Positions 16,563 through 27,133 are shown, counted from the stretch's first letter. The stretch is 64,000 nt of DNA from an uncultured Bulleidia sp. (GCA_947087645.1 CAMUDN010000008.1:1-64000), one strand, 5' to 3'. Numbers and translations: made by a program. The notes: a model not told the origin generated them from the sequence alone.

Positions 16563-18812
16563 ATGAGTATAAAAGTTTATAAAATTTTAGGATTAGATTG
16601 TGCCGACTGTGCAAGATATCTAGAAGAAAAAATTAATAAATTAAGTGGTGTTAAATCAGCTTATATTAATTTTATTAGTGAAACTTTAAAAATTGATTTT
16701 GCAGATGAAGAAGAACATATATTGGATAAAGTTATGGATCTTGCTTTAAAAGAAGAAGGAGCAGTCATAAAACCTGTTGAAGCAACGGAGTTAGACTTTA
16801 GAATAGATAATACTAGAGATCACCAAGAAGTACTTTCTTTAGTATCGAATATTAAACAATTACCTTATATTTACCAAGTTGATATAATTAGTAACAGAAT
16901 AAAATTACAATTCGATGTTAAATATACTAAAAATATAAAATCTGATATTCAAGATTTGTGCTCTAAAATAAATGATAAAGCTAAAATAAAATGGTTAAAA
17001 CAACAAAATAATAAACTTGATTTAATTTTATTGCGAATAATAATAGGTGTTATTTTATTCCTATTAGCACTAATCTTTGATTATAATACAGCAACAATTA
17101 TTTTATTAGTAGCATACGTAAGTGTTAGTTACGATGTTATTGTACGTGCTATTTACTCTTGTATTAAGGGAAAAATATTTGATGAAAATTTCTTGATGAC
17201 AATAGCAACCTTTTCAGCTATCTTTATGCATGAATATAAAGAAGCATTAGCTGTAGTATTATTTTATCAATTGGGTGAATATTGTCAGAATAAAGCCGTT
17301 AAACATTCACGCCATTCAATTAGTGAATTAATGGATATTCGTCCTGATATGGCAGTAGTTAAACATAATGATAAATTTATTAAAGTAATACCTGAAGAAG
17401 TTAAAATAGGTGATATCTTACGAGTTTTACCAGGTGAAAAAATTCCCGTTGATGGGATTGTGAAAGAAGGAATAAGCAGTATTAATTTATCATCATTAAC
17501 TGGTGAAAGTGCTTGGCAAGATGTTGAAAAAGGCAGTTCTGTGATAGGTGGTTCAATTAATGAAAATGGAACTATTTATCTTGAGTGTACAAGTTTATTT
17601 AGAGATTCAACGATTGCTAAAATACTTGATTTAGTAGAAAATTCTAGTCAAACGAAAGCAAAAGAAGAAAAATTTATAACTAAATTCTCAAGTATATATA
17701 CACCGGTAGTTGTAGCTTTAGCTTTTGTAGTTGCTATTGTTACCAGTATTTATATTGGTGATTATCAAGAAGGAATTAAAAGGGCTTGTACTTTCTTAGT
17801 TATCTCTTGTCCTTGTGCTCTAGTTATATCGATACCACTTTCTTTCTTTTCTGGTATTGGCGGTCTTTCACGAAAGGGCATTTTAGTAAAAGGAGCTAAT
17901 GTATTTGCTAAAATTAATAAAATAAAAAGAATGGTATTTGACAAGACAGGCACTTTAACAAAAGGTAGTTTTTGTATTGAAAATGTGATTTCAAATAATA
18001 CAGATGAATTATTGCAATATGCTTGTGCTTTAGAAGAACATTCGAAGCATCCTTTATCAGCACCGATTCTAGCTATGCGAAACAATACATCTAATAAATG
18101 TATTGTTAAAAGTGTTAAGGATGTACCTGGTCGTGGTTTACAAGGCATAGTAGATAATAAACTAATACGCTTAGGTAATAAAAAATTTTTAGAGGAGGCA
18201 GGTATTCAAGTTCCGTTAGTTGATCAAGTAGGGACAAAAGTCTACGTTGCAAAAGAAAATGATTACTTAGGATGTATGTTATTACGTGATCAGTTAAAAG
18301 AAGGAACGAATGAATTTGTTAGAAGTTTAAAAAATAAACAGATTAGAGTAGAAATTCTTTCTGGTGATGCTGATACAGTAGTTAAAGATATTGCTCAACA
18401 ATTAGGAGTAGATAATTATTTAGCAAATCAATTACCAAATGATAAAGTACAAGCAGTAAATGAAGGTAAAAAATATGGCTATACTTGTTTTGTTGGTGAT
18501 GGTACAAATGATGCTCCTGTATTGAAAGTAGCAGATGTTTCTATTGCGATGGGTACAATGGGAACAGATGCAGCTATTGAAGTTGCAGATATTATTTTAA
18601 TGGATGATTCCTTAAATAAAATTGAAACTTTAATGGTTCAAGCTAAAAAAATTGTAAATATTGCGAAGCAAAATATTTGGATGGCTATTGCAATTAAGAT
18701 TATTGTTTTATGTTTAGGAGCAATTGGTTATTCTAATATGTGGATGGCTATTTTTGCTGATACAGGTGTAACATTACTTTGTGTAATTAATTCATTGCGT
18801 TTATTAAAATAG
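16563..18812 (+). CDS. P1B-type heavy metal ATPase, Zn/Cd/Pb class
   Basis: A 749-residue metal pump starts with an HMA-like domain carrying GLDCADCA (residues 9-16). The membrane CPC motif is at 416-418 and the phosphorylation motif DKTGTLT begins at D460. The later motifs GESAW, HPLSAPIL (HP locus) and GDGTNDAPVL are present. The last helix has ADTGVTLLCVINSLRLL, where an aspartate typical of Zn/Cd/Pb pumps replaces the copper-type signature. It probably expels zinc, cadmium or lead. A metal-responsive type of operator overlaps its promoter. The start has only a modest ribosome binding site (GTGAGG). Confidence 0.9.
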   Translation: MSIKVYKILGLDCADCARYLEEKINKLSGVKSAYINFISETLKIDFADEEEHILDKVMDLALKEEGAVIKPVEATELDFRIDNTRDHQEVLSLVSNIKQLPYIYQVDIISNRIKLQFDVKYTKNIKSDIQDLCSKINDKAKIKWLKQQNNKLDLILLRIIIGVILFLLALIFDYNTATIILLVAYVSVSYDVIVRAIYSCIKGKIFDENFLMTIATFSAIFMHEYKEALAVVLFYQLGEYCQNKAVKHSRHSISELMDIRPDMAVVKHNDKFIKVIPEEVKIGDILRVLPGEKIPVDGIVKEGISSINLSSLTGESAWQDVEKGSSVIGGSINENGTIYLECTSLFRDSTIAKILDLVENSSQTKAKEEKFITKFSSIYTPVVVALAFVVAIVTSIYIGDYQEGIKRACTFLVISCPCALVISIPLSFFSGIGGLSRKGILVKGANVFAKINKIKRMVFDKTGTLTKGSFCIENVISNNTDELLQYACALEEHSKHPLSAPILAMRNNTSNKCIVKSVKDVPGRGLQGIVDNKLIRLGNKKFLEEAGIQVPLVDQVGTKVYVAKENDYLGCMLLRDQLKEGTNEFVRSLKNKQIRVEILSGDADTVVKDIAQQLGVDNYLANQLPNDKVQAVNEGKKYGYTCFVGDGTNDAPVLKVADVSIAMGTMGTDAAIEVADIILMDDSLNKIETLMVQAKKIVNIAKQNIWMAIAIKIIVLCLGAIGYSNMWMAIFADTGVTLLCVINSLRLLK

Positions 18813-18840
18813 TATATAATAATAGCTAAGGGAGCTTAAT

Positions 18841-19164
18841 ATGCGTTTTTTGATTGAAGCAGGTATTAATTTTTTAGCATTATATTTAGCAGAATTTATC
18901 TTTCCTATTATAAAATTTGATAGCTTGAGAACAATGATAGCAACAGCATTTATATTAACAATATTAAATTATATTTTAAAGCCTATATTGCATTTCATAT
19001 GTTTTCCGATTACTATTTTAACACTTGGTATATTTAGCTTATTTATTAATGCTTATATCTTAAAGCTTGCTTTAAAATTTACACATATCGAAATTACTAG
19101 TTTTTTCTCCTTAATATTAATAAGTATATTTATATCGCTAATGCATCATTTATTAAATAAATAA
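18841..19164 (+). CDS. YvlD/phage-holin-4 family membrane protein
   Basis: A 107-residue, four-helix protein matches the Phage_holin_4_2 (YvlD) family, with the signature NYILKPILHFICFPITILT after the second helix. It lies 28 bases after the P-type ATPase behind AAGGGAG and is probably co-transcribed. The family is common in Bacillota chromosomes, is often linked to envelope stress in Bacillus, and is not evidence of a phage. Confidence 0.8.
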   Translation: MRFLIEAGINFLALYLAEFIFPIIKFDSLRTMIATAFILTILNYILKPILHFICFPITILTLGIFSLFINAYILKLALKFTHIEITSFFSLILISIFISLMHHLLNK

Positions 19165-19198
19165 ATATATAAGTATTTATCTAAAAAGAGATGAATAT

Positions 19199-19226
19199 AG
19201 CCAGAAGAGATATCTTCTGGCTTTTT
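19199..19226 (+). terminator. Terminator after the YvlD-like gene
   Basis: AGCCAGAAGA pairs with TCTTCTGGCT around a 4-base loop, followed by TTTT. Confidence 0.85.
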
Positions 19227-19404
19227 ATATCAAGATTGTTTTTTATTTGTTTGTTTTATTTTATTAAATAGCCTGTGTATAATAAGCTATTATTTATAGC
19301 GTATATATAGACAAGATCTTTTTTTAATAGTATGTTTAATACTATTATCAAGAAGAATTTTAATTTTTATATGATCTCATATATGTTTATATACATTTAC
19401 CAAT

Positions 19405-19438
19405 AAAAAAGGTAATTGAACTAATTCAATTACCTTTT
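19405..19438. terminator. Terminator of the FIVAR surface protein gene
   Basis: AAAAAGGTAATTGAA pairs with TTCAATTACCTTTTT around a 4-base loop, just past the stop codon of the minus-strand surface protein gene. Both flanks can give a U tract. Confidence 0.85.
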
Positions 19439-19447
19439 TGATGTATT

Positions 19448-22400
19448 TTAATCATCATCTTTCTTTTTATGTAATTTTTTAATACCTATTAAGCCAAGAA
19501 TAGAGGCAAATAAACTTGTAAATGGTAATGTACCAATAGGATCAGCAGTATGAGGAACTTTAGATGCCATTGAAGATCTTAGTTTATCTTCGATAGCTTT
19601 AAGTTTAGCTAAAGCAGCATTAACCTCTACTTGTGTTGCATTAGTATCTTTTAATAATTTATGAGCTTCATTGATAGCTTGTTTATATTCTTCTTTAATG
19701 CTTTCATCAGCAAGATAATTATGATTTAATACATCATTTGAAGAATCAACTTGTTTTTGAAGTTCTTGCTTATTCGTCTTATTGTGATCTAATAGATTCT
19801 TTTTAGCAATATTGAGTTTAGCTAAAGCATCATCAACCTGTTTTTGAGTAGGTTTTTGATCATTAGGAGTATTTGGATCATCTTGTTTGTGTAATAACTC
19901 ATTAGCATTATCTAAAGCAGACTTGTAAGCAGCAAGATCAGACTTAGCAGGTTCTTTATCTTTATTATCATTAGCATTAGTAAATTCAGCTAATTTCTTA
20001 AATTCTTGATCTTTGTTAGCTTCATTTCTTAAGTTATCAACATTCGTCTTATTGTGATCTAATAGATTCTTTTTAGCAAGATTAAGTTTAGCTAAAGCAT
20101 CATCAACCTGTTTTTGAGTAGGTTTTTGATCATTAGGAGTATTTGGATCATCTTGTTTGTGTAATAACTCATTAGCATTATCTAAAGCAGACTTGTAAGC
20201 AGCAAGATCAGACTTAGCAGGTTCTTTATCTTTATTATCATTAGCATTAGTAAATTCAGCTAATTTCTTAAATTCTTGATCTTTGTTAGCTTCATTTCTT
20301 AAGTTATCAACATTCGTCTTATTGTGATCTAATAGATTCTTTTTAGCAAGATTAAGTTTAGCTAAAGCATCATCAACCTGTTTTTGAGTAGGTTTTTGAT
20401 CATTAGGAGTATTTGGATCATCTTGTTTGTGTAATAACTCATTAGCATTATCTAAAGCAGACTTGTAAGCAGCAAGATCAGACTTAGCAGGTTCTTTATC
20501 TTTATTATCATTAGCATTAGTAAATTCAGCTAATTTCTTAAATTCTTGATCTTTGTTAGCTTCATTTCTTAAGTTATCAACATTCGTCTTATTGTGATCT
20601 AATAGATTCTTTTTAGCAAGATTAAGTTTAGCTAAAGCATCATCAACCTGTTTTTGAGTAGGACGATCTTTAGCCGGAACCGCTTGCCCATTGAGTAGTC
20701 CATTGTGTTTATCAATAAGTTCTTTAGCATCATTTAAAGCTTTTTCATATTCTTCAAGATCAGGATCTTTTGGTGTTTCTTTACGATCTTTTATATTTTG
20801 ATATTCAGCATTTTTTTGAAAATTAGAATCATCATTTACTTCTTTTTGAATTTCATCAATTTTTGTCTCAAATGGCTTTAGTCCTTCTTGAGCTGCACTT
20901 AACTTAGCTAAAGCATTATCGATTTCTGTTTGAGTTGGTTTTTGAGATAAAGGAACATTTGTATCAGTATGTTTTTGAATTAATTCTTTAGCTTTAGCAA
21001 GGCTATCATCATATTTCTTCATAGCTTCTTTAGCTTCTTTACTAGCATCTGTAGCTGTAGTATTACGATAATAAGCTTCATCGGTAACATTTTGATCAAC
21101 CAAAGGTTTTAACGTGTTAATATCTGTCTTATACTTTTCGATTAATGCTTTCCGAGCAGTATCCAATTTTTGCTTTGCTTCATCAACTTGTTTTTGGGTT
21201 ATATCATCTTTATTTAAAATATTCTTAGCATCATTTAAGGCTTTATTGTAAGCTTTTATAGCATTTTCTGCATCTTTATGTTTAGCTAAATAATTTGGAT
21301 CATTTGCATTGCGATAAGCAGGATCATTTTCTGTTCCACTTGCTCCATCATGTTGATAAATTGATTGTTTAAGTTGATCAGTATTCGTCTCAAACTGAGC
21401 AAATGCTTTATATGCATCATCAAGCATCTTTAAAGCATTATCAACATCCTTTTGTAAAGCTTCACCATTTGCATGTGATTGAATATTTTTTAAGTAATCA
21501 GCAGAATTGACATCAACATTAGGATCATCAACTGGAATATTTGTTAGAGGAATTTCTTTACCCTTATCAGCCCCTTCTGCATAGACATCTTTAGATAACT
21601 GATTATTAATTACTTTATTTGCTTGTGCAAGTGCTTCATCATATGCTTTTTTTACATTGATAGCTTGCGTAACTTTAGCTTTTTCTTTAGCATCCAATGA
21701 TTGATCATTAACTTTTTTCGTTAATTCAAGAACATTCTTGAAAAGAGGATTATCATTAAATTTCTTATTATCATTCAGTTTATTTGTAAGCTCAGTAGTA
21801 TCAGTTGTATATTTTTCAATAACTTTACGTGCATTGATTAAAGCATCTTTTAAAGTATCTATTTCCGTTTGTGTTGCTTGAGGATTGTGTAATAACTTTT
21901 TAGCTGCATGGTATGCATCATTATAAGTTTTAAAATCAATAGCTGATTGAGCATTTGAACCTTCTTTAATTCCCATTGCATGAGCATTGAAATAAGCTGG
22001 TAGTAAGTAACCATTGACATTATCAGCTAAAGCTTTACCAAGATCAGATTTATCAGAAGAATAATTTTGATGTAAATTTTCCTCAGCAGTCTTCAACTTT
22101 TGCAAAGCTTCATCAACTTGTTTTTGCGTAGCGCTTGGAAGAGCAAGTATATTTTTAGCATTTGTTATGGCATCATCATAGTCTTTAACAGCTTTTTGAG
22201 CATTTGGATCATTAACTTTATTTTTAGCATTTTGATAGAAAACACTCTTTTTACTATTTGGATCATTAGGATTTGGATTATCAAACGATTGCTTAACAGC
22301 ATTATCTAATTTTTGTTTATTTGTTGCTCGCTTATCTAAAGTTTCTTTAGCTTTCTTTAAATTAAATAAAGCTTTATTTACATCAGCTTGGGTTGCTTTT

Positions 22401-24412
22401 GGATCAGCTGATACTTTATGTGCTTCAATTACTGCATTATCATATGCCGTTCTTTCGTTATCAGTAGCATTTTGATATGTTGGATCATCATGACTAACTT
22501 TACCATCACGGTTAATAACGACATTTAATTTATCTTTATCAGTTGTAAAAGCATTTAAAGCAGCTCGAGCATCATCAAGAGTTGCTTTAGCATCATCAAC
22601 GTCTTTTTGACTAGCTTCTTTATTATCTAATACTTTTTGTGCATTACTTAAAGCCTGATCATAGTTATTTTTAGCATTTGCTGCTTTAGCATTTTTTTGA
22701 TCGTCTAATGAACCATCATCTTTACGAAAATCAGGATTTAAAACATTTTTATAACTACTTTCTGCTTGGGTTCCACTAGCTGGCTTATCTCCTTCAGCAG
22801 CTTGACCATGTTTATCATAAGATTTACGTAAAGCTTCTTTATTAGTTGGTACACCATTTAAAGCATCTTTTGCTTTTTCTAAGGTTAAGAAACTATTATC
22901 AAGTTCTGCTCTTAAACTAGCATCTTGTCTAATAATTGCTTCTTTTTCTGCCTCAGAATGTGCATCTTTTGTCTTCTCTTTAATTTTGGCAAGGGTTTCT
23001 TTTGCACGAGCTAGAGCATTTTCATAAGCTTTTTTGATATCTGAACTTGCATTATAATAGGTAGAATCATGTTTTGTGCCTTGATCTTGTTCATTGTTAT
23101 GAGCCATTATAGCTTTTTCAAGATCACTTGTTTTGTAAGTTGTCTGAGGTACAAAAACAACTTCTAATGCTTTCTTTGTTACATGCATGCCATGATTTGG
23201 ATCAAGCAAATGGTAGTAATAAGTTAATGTATATGGCGCAACAAATAAACGTGCTCGATAGATAGCTCCTTTTTTAGCTGCTACTTCAGTATTGGCATTG
23301 TTATCAATTTCGTTAGGGAATCCTTTTAAAGTAATCACTTTAGCATTCTCTTTTGCAAGATTCTGATCAGATCCAGATACTAGGGCATTACTGATAGCAT
23401 AAGGGCCAGATTTGATAAGCATATCTAAAACAGCAACTGGTTCGCCTTTGTCATTTATTTTACTATGTACATGGGTAAAATTTTCACTTTTTAAAGTATT
23501 AATTTCATCTCCATCTAAAGTACGCAATGTTTGATTTTTCTTAATTGAATTAGCACGTAATGTTTTTACAGCATCAGATAATGTAAAACTACTAGCTTTA
23601 GTTGCATCATAATGATATAAAAGAACATTGCCATTTTTATCATATGACCAACCTTCATCACTATCTCGACCATCGATGTGTTTTTGGGTCCAAGTGACTT
23701 TATAATCAGTCCGAATATTGATAACGGAAGTGATAATATTGTTTACAATATTTGATTCAAAATCACCAATTACGGAATTTGTTTCAATATGAACAATAAC
23801 CGGATTTGAAGCTATACCATTAGAATAACCTTGATAGGCTTTGCCACCTTGTTTGATTTCATTATCCGCTACTTTTTGATAAACTTTGACTTGCTCTTTA
23901 TTTTGTAAACCAAGTTTAGGATTATGTTTATTTTTCTCAAAAAATCTTTCCTGAATTAACGCAAGTTCATTTTTTGCATAACGAATAGGATTAGCTACAA
24001 CAATAGCATCTTCTCCCGTAGGTAAATTAATATCTGTTTTTCTAACAGCTAAAAGTTCATTTTTGATTGTTACACTATTTTGGGCATCCAATTGCATAAT
24101 TGCATTACCCTGATTATCAAAACTTATTTTATCAACACTGATATTGTTGATGGCGGCTAATTTTTTGGCGATATTCTGTTTTTGTTCTTCACTTAAATTA
24201 GTTGGATCATCGGCTATTATTTTTTGAATTTGATCATGATACTTGGAGTTTTGCTGAGCGGATACATTATTTTGTTGCTTTGGCTCAACAGCTAATGCAT
24301 AAATAGTACTTGTACTCATGGCTAAAGATAGCCCTAATAAAGCAGAGGCTTTACTGACAGAGTGTATACTATTTTTCTTAGTACTTTTTTTCATAATAGA
24401 TTTTTTAGACAT
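19448..24412 (-). CDS. Large cell-wall surface protein with about 13 FIVAR-type modules
   Basis: A 1654-residue protein has a signal peptide (KASALLGLSLAMSTSTIYAL). A unique N-terminal region of about 400 residues could be the adhesive head. About 13 helical FIVAR-like modules follow, recognised by the pattern ATQ-x-x-VDxAL-x-x-L and AYDxAL-x-x-A. Three modules near the C-terminus are near-identical 90-residue repeats. The end carries a sortase-type signal with a non-standard motif (VPHTAD), a membrane segment and a basic tail (KKLHKKK). FIVAR modules are found in large Gram-positive surface proteins that bind host matrix or serve as stalks. The start at 24412 follows AAAGGAGG; the ATG at 24433 precedes that site. 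The ligand is unknown. Confidence 0.85.
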   Translation of the reverse strand: MSKKSIMKKSTKKNSIHSVSKASALLGLSLAMSTSTIYALAVEPKQQNNVSAQQNSKYHDQIQKIIADDPTNLSEEQKQNIAKKLAAINNISVDKISFDNQGNAIMQLDAQNSVTIKNELLAVRKTDINLPTGEDAIVVANPIRYAKNELALIQERFFEKNKHNPKLGLQNKEQVKVYQKVADNEIKQGGKAYQGYSNGIASNPVIVHIETNSVIGDFESNIVNNIITSVINIRTDYKVTWTQKHIDGRDSDEGWSYDKNGNVLLYHYDATKASSFTLSDAVKTLRANSIKKNQTLRTLDGDEINTLKSENFTHVHSKINDKGEPVAVLDMLIKSGPYAISNALVSGSDQNLAKENAKVITLKGFPNEIDNNANTEVAAKKGAIYRARLFVAPYTLTYYYHLLDPNHGMHVTKKALEVVFVPQTTYKTSDLEKAIMAHNNEQDQGTKHDSTYYNASSDIKKAYENALARAKETLAKIKEKTKDAHSEAEKEAIIRQDASLRAELDNSFLTLEKAKDALNGVPTNKEALRKSYDKHGQAAEGDKPASGTQAESSYKNVLNPDFRKDDGSLDDQKNAKAANAKNNYDQALSNAQKVLDNKEASQKDVDDAKATLDDARAALNAFTTDKDKLNVVINRDGKVSHDDPTYQNATDNERTAYDNAVIEAHKVSADPKATQADVNKALFNLKKAKETLDKRATNKQKLDNAVKQSFDNPNPNDPNSKKSVFYQNAKNKVNDPNAQKAVKDYDDAITNAKNILALPSATQKQVDEALQKLKTAEENLHQNYSSDKSDLGKALADNVNGYLLPAYFNAHAMGIKEGSNAQSAIDFKTYNDAYHAAKKLLHNPQATQTEIDTLKDALINARKVIEKYTTDTTELTNKLNDNKKFNDNPLFKNVLELTKKVNDQSLDAKEKAKVTQAINVKKAYDEALAQANKVINNQLSKDVYAEGADKGKEIPLTNIPVDDPNVDVNSADYLKNIQSHANGEALQKDVDNALKMLDDAYKAFAQFETNTDQLKQSIYQHDGASGTENDPAYRNANDPNYLAKHKDAENAIKAYNKALNDAKNILNKDDITQKQVDEAKQKLDTARKALIEKYKTDINTLKPLVDQNVTDEAYYRNTTATDASKEAKEAMKKYDDSLAKAKELIQKHTDTNVPLSQKPTQTEIDNALAKLSAAQEGLKPFETKIDEIQKEVNDDSNFQKNAEYQNIKDRKETPKDPDLEEYEKALNDAKELIDKHNGLLNGQAVPAKDRPTQKQVDDALAKLNLAKKNLLDHNKTNVDNLRNEANKDQEFKKLAEFTNANDNKDKEPAKSDLAAYKSALDNANELLHKQDDPNTPNDQKPTQKQVDDALAKLNLAKKNLLDHNKTNVDNLRNEANKDQEFKKLAEFTNANDNKDKEPAKSDLAAYKSALDNANELLHKQDDPNTPNDQKPTQKQVDDALAKLNLAKKNLLDHNKTNVDNLRNEANKDQEFKKLAEFTNANDNKDKEPAKSDLAAYKSALDNANELLHKQDDPNTPNDQKPTQKQVDDALAKLNIAKKNLLDHNKTNKQELQKQVDSSNDVLNHNYLADESIKEEYKQAINEAHKLLKDTNATQVEVNAALAKLKAIEDKLRSSMASKVPHTADPIGTLPFTSLFASILGLIGIKKLHKKKDDD
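19796..20661 (-). repeat. Three near-perfect 270-bp tandem repeats in the FIVAR protein gene
   Basis: The same 270-base unit recurs with start markers at 20041, 20311 and 20581. It encodes three copies of a 90-residue module (DNLRNEANKDQEFKKLAEFT onward). The boundaries are approximate. Such identity suggests recent expansion, and copy number may vary among strains or be misassembled. Confidence 0.9.
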
Positions 24413-24758
24413 ATATCCTCCTTTACAAGTCATTTAATCTGTCGAAAAAGTAACATTTCACAATAATGAAACTTCAACTGCTTGCGCAATCTATAAAAAG
24501 AGCATGAAGATAATAAAGAAAATATAAATAATCAGATCAAAGAACAAAAGAAGGCTGAAATTTATATAGCTTTATTAATAACAAAAATCAAAAAGTATAC
24601 TCTTAACTATTTGATATTATACCATGTATTTATTATATATGATAATGAAGTTGAAATTAAGTTATAAGTTTATTATGCATAAAACAAAAAGCATTTAATG
24701 CATAAAGTTAGCAAAAATAGATTATAATATAAAAACGTTTTTAGCATTAGGGGGAAAT
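24413..24758. other. Divergent intergenic region between the two surface protein genes
   Basis: An AT-rich gap of 346 bases with no gene seen. A near-palindromic TAAAAACGTTTTTA (about 24731-24744) lies just upstream of the plus-strand gene. It resembles a weak cre site, differing from consensus at two key positions. The promoters of both surface protein genes must lie here. Confidence 0.4.
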
Positions 24759-26885
24759 ATGAAGATAAAAGGATTTTTGAAATTAATAATATTGCCTATA
24801 TCGACGATGATGATAATAGGTAATTTAAGTATTTTACATATTTTTGCTTTGGATAAGCAGCAAGATGATCAAAGCATAAAGAAAACAGATACAAAAGTTA
24901 TTTGGACAAAAGAAGATTTTTATCTTGATCTAGAAACAGGCACAAAAATCCTTGAACGGCGACCAACAGATGGTTCTATTCCTATGGGTTTAACAGAGCA
25001 AGGAAAGAAAAAATTAGAACGAACAAATGGCTATCTTGAAATACCGGAAGGAATTGTTGAAATTGATGATCAATCATTTTGTTATTATTATAAAAATAAA
25101 GGTGTTCATATTCGGCATATTAAATTTCCTTCAACTCTAAAAAAGATTGGTTTTGGAGCTTTTGTTGGTAACGATATCACAGGGGAAGTTATTATTCCTG
25201 AAGGAGTCGAAGAAGTTTCACATATGGCTTTTCGAGATAATGAAATCAATAAAGTTGTCTTACCATCTACTTTAAAAGTTTTGGGTTTACAGTCTTTTGG
25301 CTGGAACCATATTAATGAGATTGAAACACATTGTGATTTAACAAAAATTACAACCAAGAATTATGGTTCTTCAAATATTTCAGATGATCCTCGTAATAGT
25401 AGTCCGTTTGCTAGTCAAACATTGACAGATATAATTATGGTTCCCGATAAAGAACATGTTGGTAAATTAAAAGATAAAGCTGTGCAACGACCTTTTATTA
25501 AATTTACTGGTAATAAAGTAAACAAAGGATCTCTTTTAGAAGTTTATAATGGGGATAATGGTAATTTCTTTGTTGATGATATGGGTCACAAAGGAAAGAA
25601 CAAGGATGAGTTCATTTTTACTAAGGGTGGAAATGGTGAAATATGGTCGGTTTTATCAGTTAATGGATATATGTATAATATGCTTGGTTGGGGAAAGCTT
25701 AAGATGAGGGCAGCTTTACCTTTGCAAATAACCCATACTTTTGAAAATGCTGATAATTCACAAGAAAGATTGCCACAAGAAATACTTGATATATTACCTA
25801 AATCATATCAAGCTTATGAAACAACTGATGTTGTAGCACCAAATTTAAATATAACTGAATTAGATGATCCAAATGGTAAAGGAAAATGGGTCTTCAAAGG
25901 TTGGCAAAAAGATAAATTCACAAATATAAATAGTGATGTTAAATTTGTCGGTCTTTGGCAATTAAATAAAGTTCATAAAGTATCTTATTTATTTACCTCC
26001 CAAACTAAAAATAAAGCCTTAGATCCAGAAGTTTTAGCGAAAAAACCACAAGATGAGTTGGTTTTACAAGGTAAAAAGGTTGCCGTACCGAAAAATTATG
26101 AAAATATAAAAGTTAATGACGGTATATGGTTATTTAAAGGTTGGCAGCCAATTCAAGAACAAACGGTTAATGATAAAGATATTACCTTTACCGGCACATG
26201 GGCATTTAAAGAAGTACAAGCATGGTCAATGACAAATAATATACCTAATTTAGTAGTTAAGAATGCGGAAATTAAAGTAGGTGAAACACTTGATTTGTAT
26301 AGTTTAATACAGCGAGCAGATGATAAAGAAGATGGACCACAACTAAATAAGCAAGTAGTTATTGATAAAGGACAGTTTGATGCTACAAAAGCCGGTGAAT
26401 ATGTTATTAAATATCGTTTAACAGATAAGCAAAAAGCAAGTGTTGAAAAAGAAGCGATTGTTAAAGTGATAAAAACATATCAGTTAGAATATAAATTTAA
26501 AAGTACGACAAAAGATAAAGAATTACCCGTACAAGTAATGCAGTTATTACCTGCAACAAAGAAAGACTTACAAAAAGGAACAGTTGTTAAAAGTGTTAAA
26601 TTAGCTAAGACAAGTGTTGCTGTAGAAGGTGGTACATGGATCTTTAAAGGCTTTGCAAAAGATGAAGTAACTATCCAAGATAAAGATGAAGTTATTGTTG
26701 GTACATGGGAATTTAAGGTAAACCCAAGTACCGTTGATCGTGAAAAACATAATCCAGTTGATAATCATAAAATAGTGAATACGAAAGATGGTAATTCTAA
26801 TCAGATGATGTATTGGATTATCCTTTGGTTAAGCATTGGTATGATACCTTTGCTTAAGAAAAGTCAAATCATAAAAAATAAATGA
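24759..26885 (+). CDS. Surface protein with leucine-rich and SHIRT-like repeats
   Basis: A 708-residue exported protein begins with a signal peptide (LKLIILPISTMMIIGNLSIL). Residues about 90-200 are BspA-type leucine-rich repeats (IKFPSTLKKIGFGAF, IIPEGVEEVSHMAFRDN and VVLPSTLKVLGLQSFGWN). Three SHIRT-like modules then recur, each with a YxF...LPxEVxxxLP start and a WxFKGW end (KWVFKGWQKD, IWLFKGWQP and TWIFKGFAKD). A domain around residue 490-570 resembles a bacterial Ig-like or DUF5011 fold. The C-terminus is a single membrane helix (MMYWIILWLSIGMIPLL) with a short basic tail and no obvious sortase motif, so it is probably membrane-anchored. GGGGGAAAT precedes the start. Confidence 0.8.
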   Translation: MKIKGFLKLIILPISTMMIIGNLSILHIFALDKQQDDQSIKKTDTKVIWTKEDFYLDLETGTKILERRPTDGSIPMGLTEQGKKKLERTNGYLEIPEGIVEIDDQSFCYYYKNKGVHIRHIKFPSTLKKIGFGAFVGNDITGEVIIPEGVEEVSHMAFRDNEINKVVLPSTLKVLGLQSFGWNHINEIETHCDLTKITTKNYGSSNISDDPRNSSPFASQTLTDIIMVPDKEHVGKLKDKAVQRPFIKFTGNKVNKGSLLEVYNGDNGNFFVDDMGHKGKNKDEFIFTKGGNGEIWSVLSVNGYMYNMLGWGKLKMRAALPLQITHTFENADNSQERLPQEILDILPKSYQAYETTDVVAPNLNITELDDPNGKGKWVFKGWQKDKFTNINSDVKFVGLWQLNKVHKVSYLFTSQTKNKALDPEVLAKKPQDELVLQGKKVAVPKNYENIKVNDGIWLFKGWQPIQEQTVNDKDITFTGTWAFKEVQAWSMTNNIPNLVVKNAEIKVGETLDLYSLIQRADDKEDGPQLNKQVVIDKGQFDATKAGEYVIKYRLTDKQKASVEKEAIVKVIKTYQLEYKFKSTTKDKELPVQVMQLLPATKKDLQKGTVVKSVKLAKTSVAVEGGTWIFKGFAKDEVTIQDKDEVIVGTWEFKVNPSTVDREKHNPVDNHKIVNTKDGNSNQMMYWIILWLSIGMIPLLKKSQIIKNK

Positions 26886-26952
26886 TGAAAAATATATAAT
26901 ATATATGAAGTGAAATCTAAAGAATTAGCGGTATAGTTATTGATTGATGATT

Positions 26953-26987
26953 AAAAAGGTTTAATACATAAAAGTATTAAACCTTTT
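26953..26987 (+). terminator. Terminator after the SHIRT-like surface protein gene
   Basis: AAAAGGTTTAATAC pairs with GTATTAAACCTTTT around a 6-base loop. Only four T residues follow, so termination strength is uncertain. Confidence 0.65.
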
Positions 26988-27107
26988 AAGTTTTAGCTTT
27001 ATTATGTTTTATAATCAAATATTAAACTTTAACGTTTAGGTTAAAGAAAATTGTTAAAAAAATAATTAGTTTGTAAAACGGATATTAAATATATGCGTAA
27101 AAAACGG

Positions 27108-27121
27108 TGATAGCGTTTTCA
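27108..27121 (-). promoter_or_regulatory. Perfect cre (CcpA) site upstream of the microcompartment operon
   Basis: The minus strand reads TGAAAACGCTATCA and matches every fixed position of the consensus TGWNANCGNTNNCA. It lies just upstream of the predicted -35 box. CcpA bound here could activate or repress the operon in response to preferred sugars. Confidence 0.75.
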
Positions 27122-27133
27122 TTTAAAAAGCAG

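Noticed and set aside
18841..19164. Holin-like protein as evidence for a second prophage
   Set aside because: The YvlD-type family is chromosomal in many Bacillota and no other phage gene is near.
19796..20661. Regular repeats that could suggest a CRISPR array
   Set aside because: The period is 270 bp with no unique spacers, and the repeats stay in frame in the surface protein gene.
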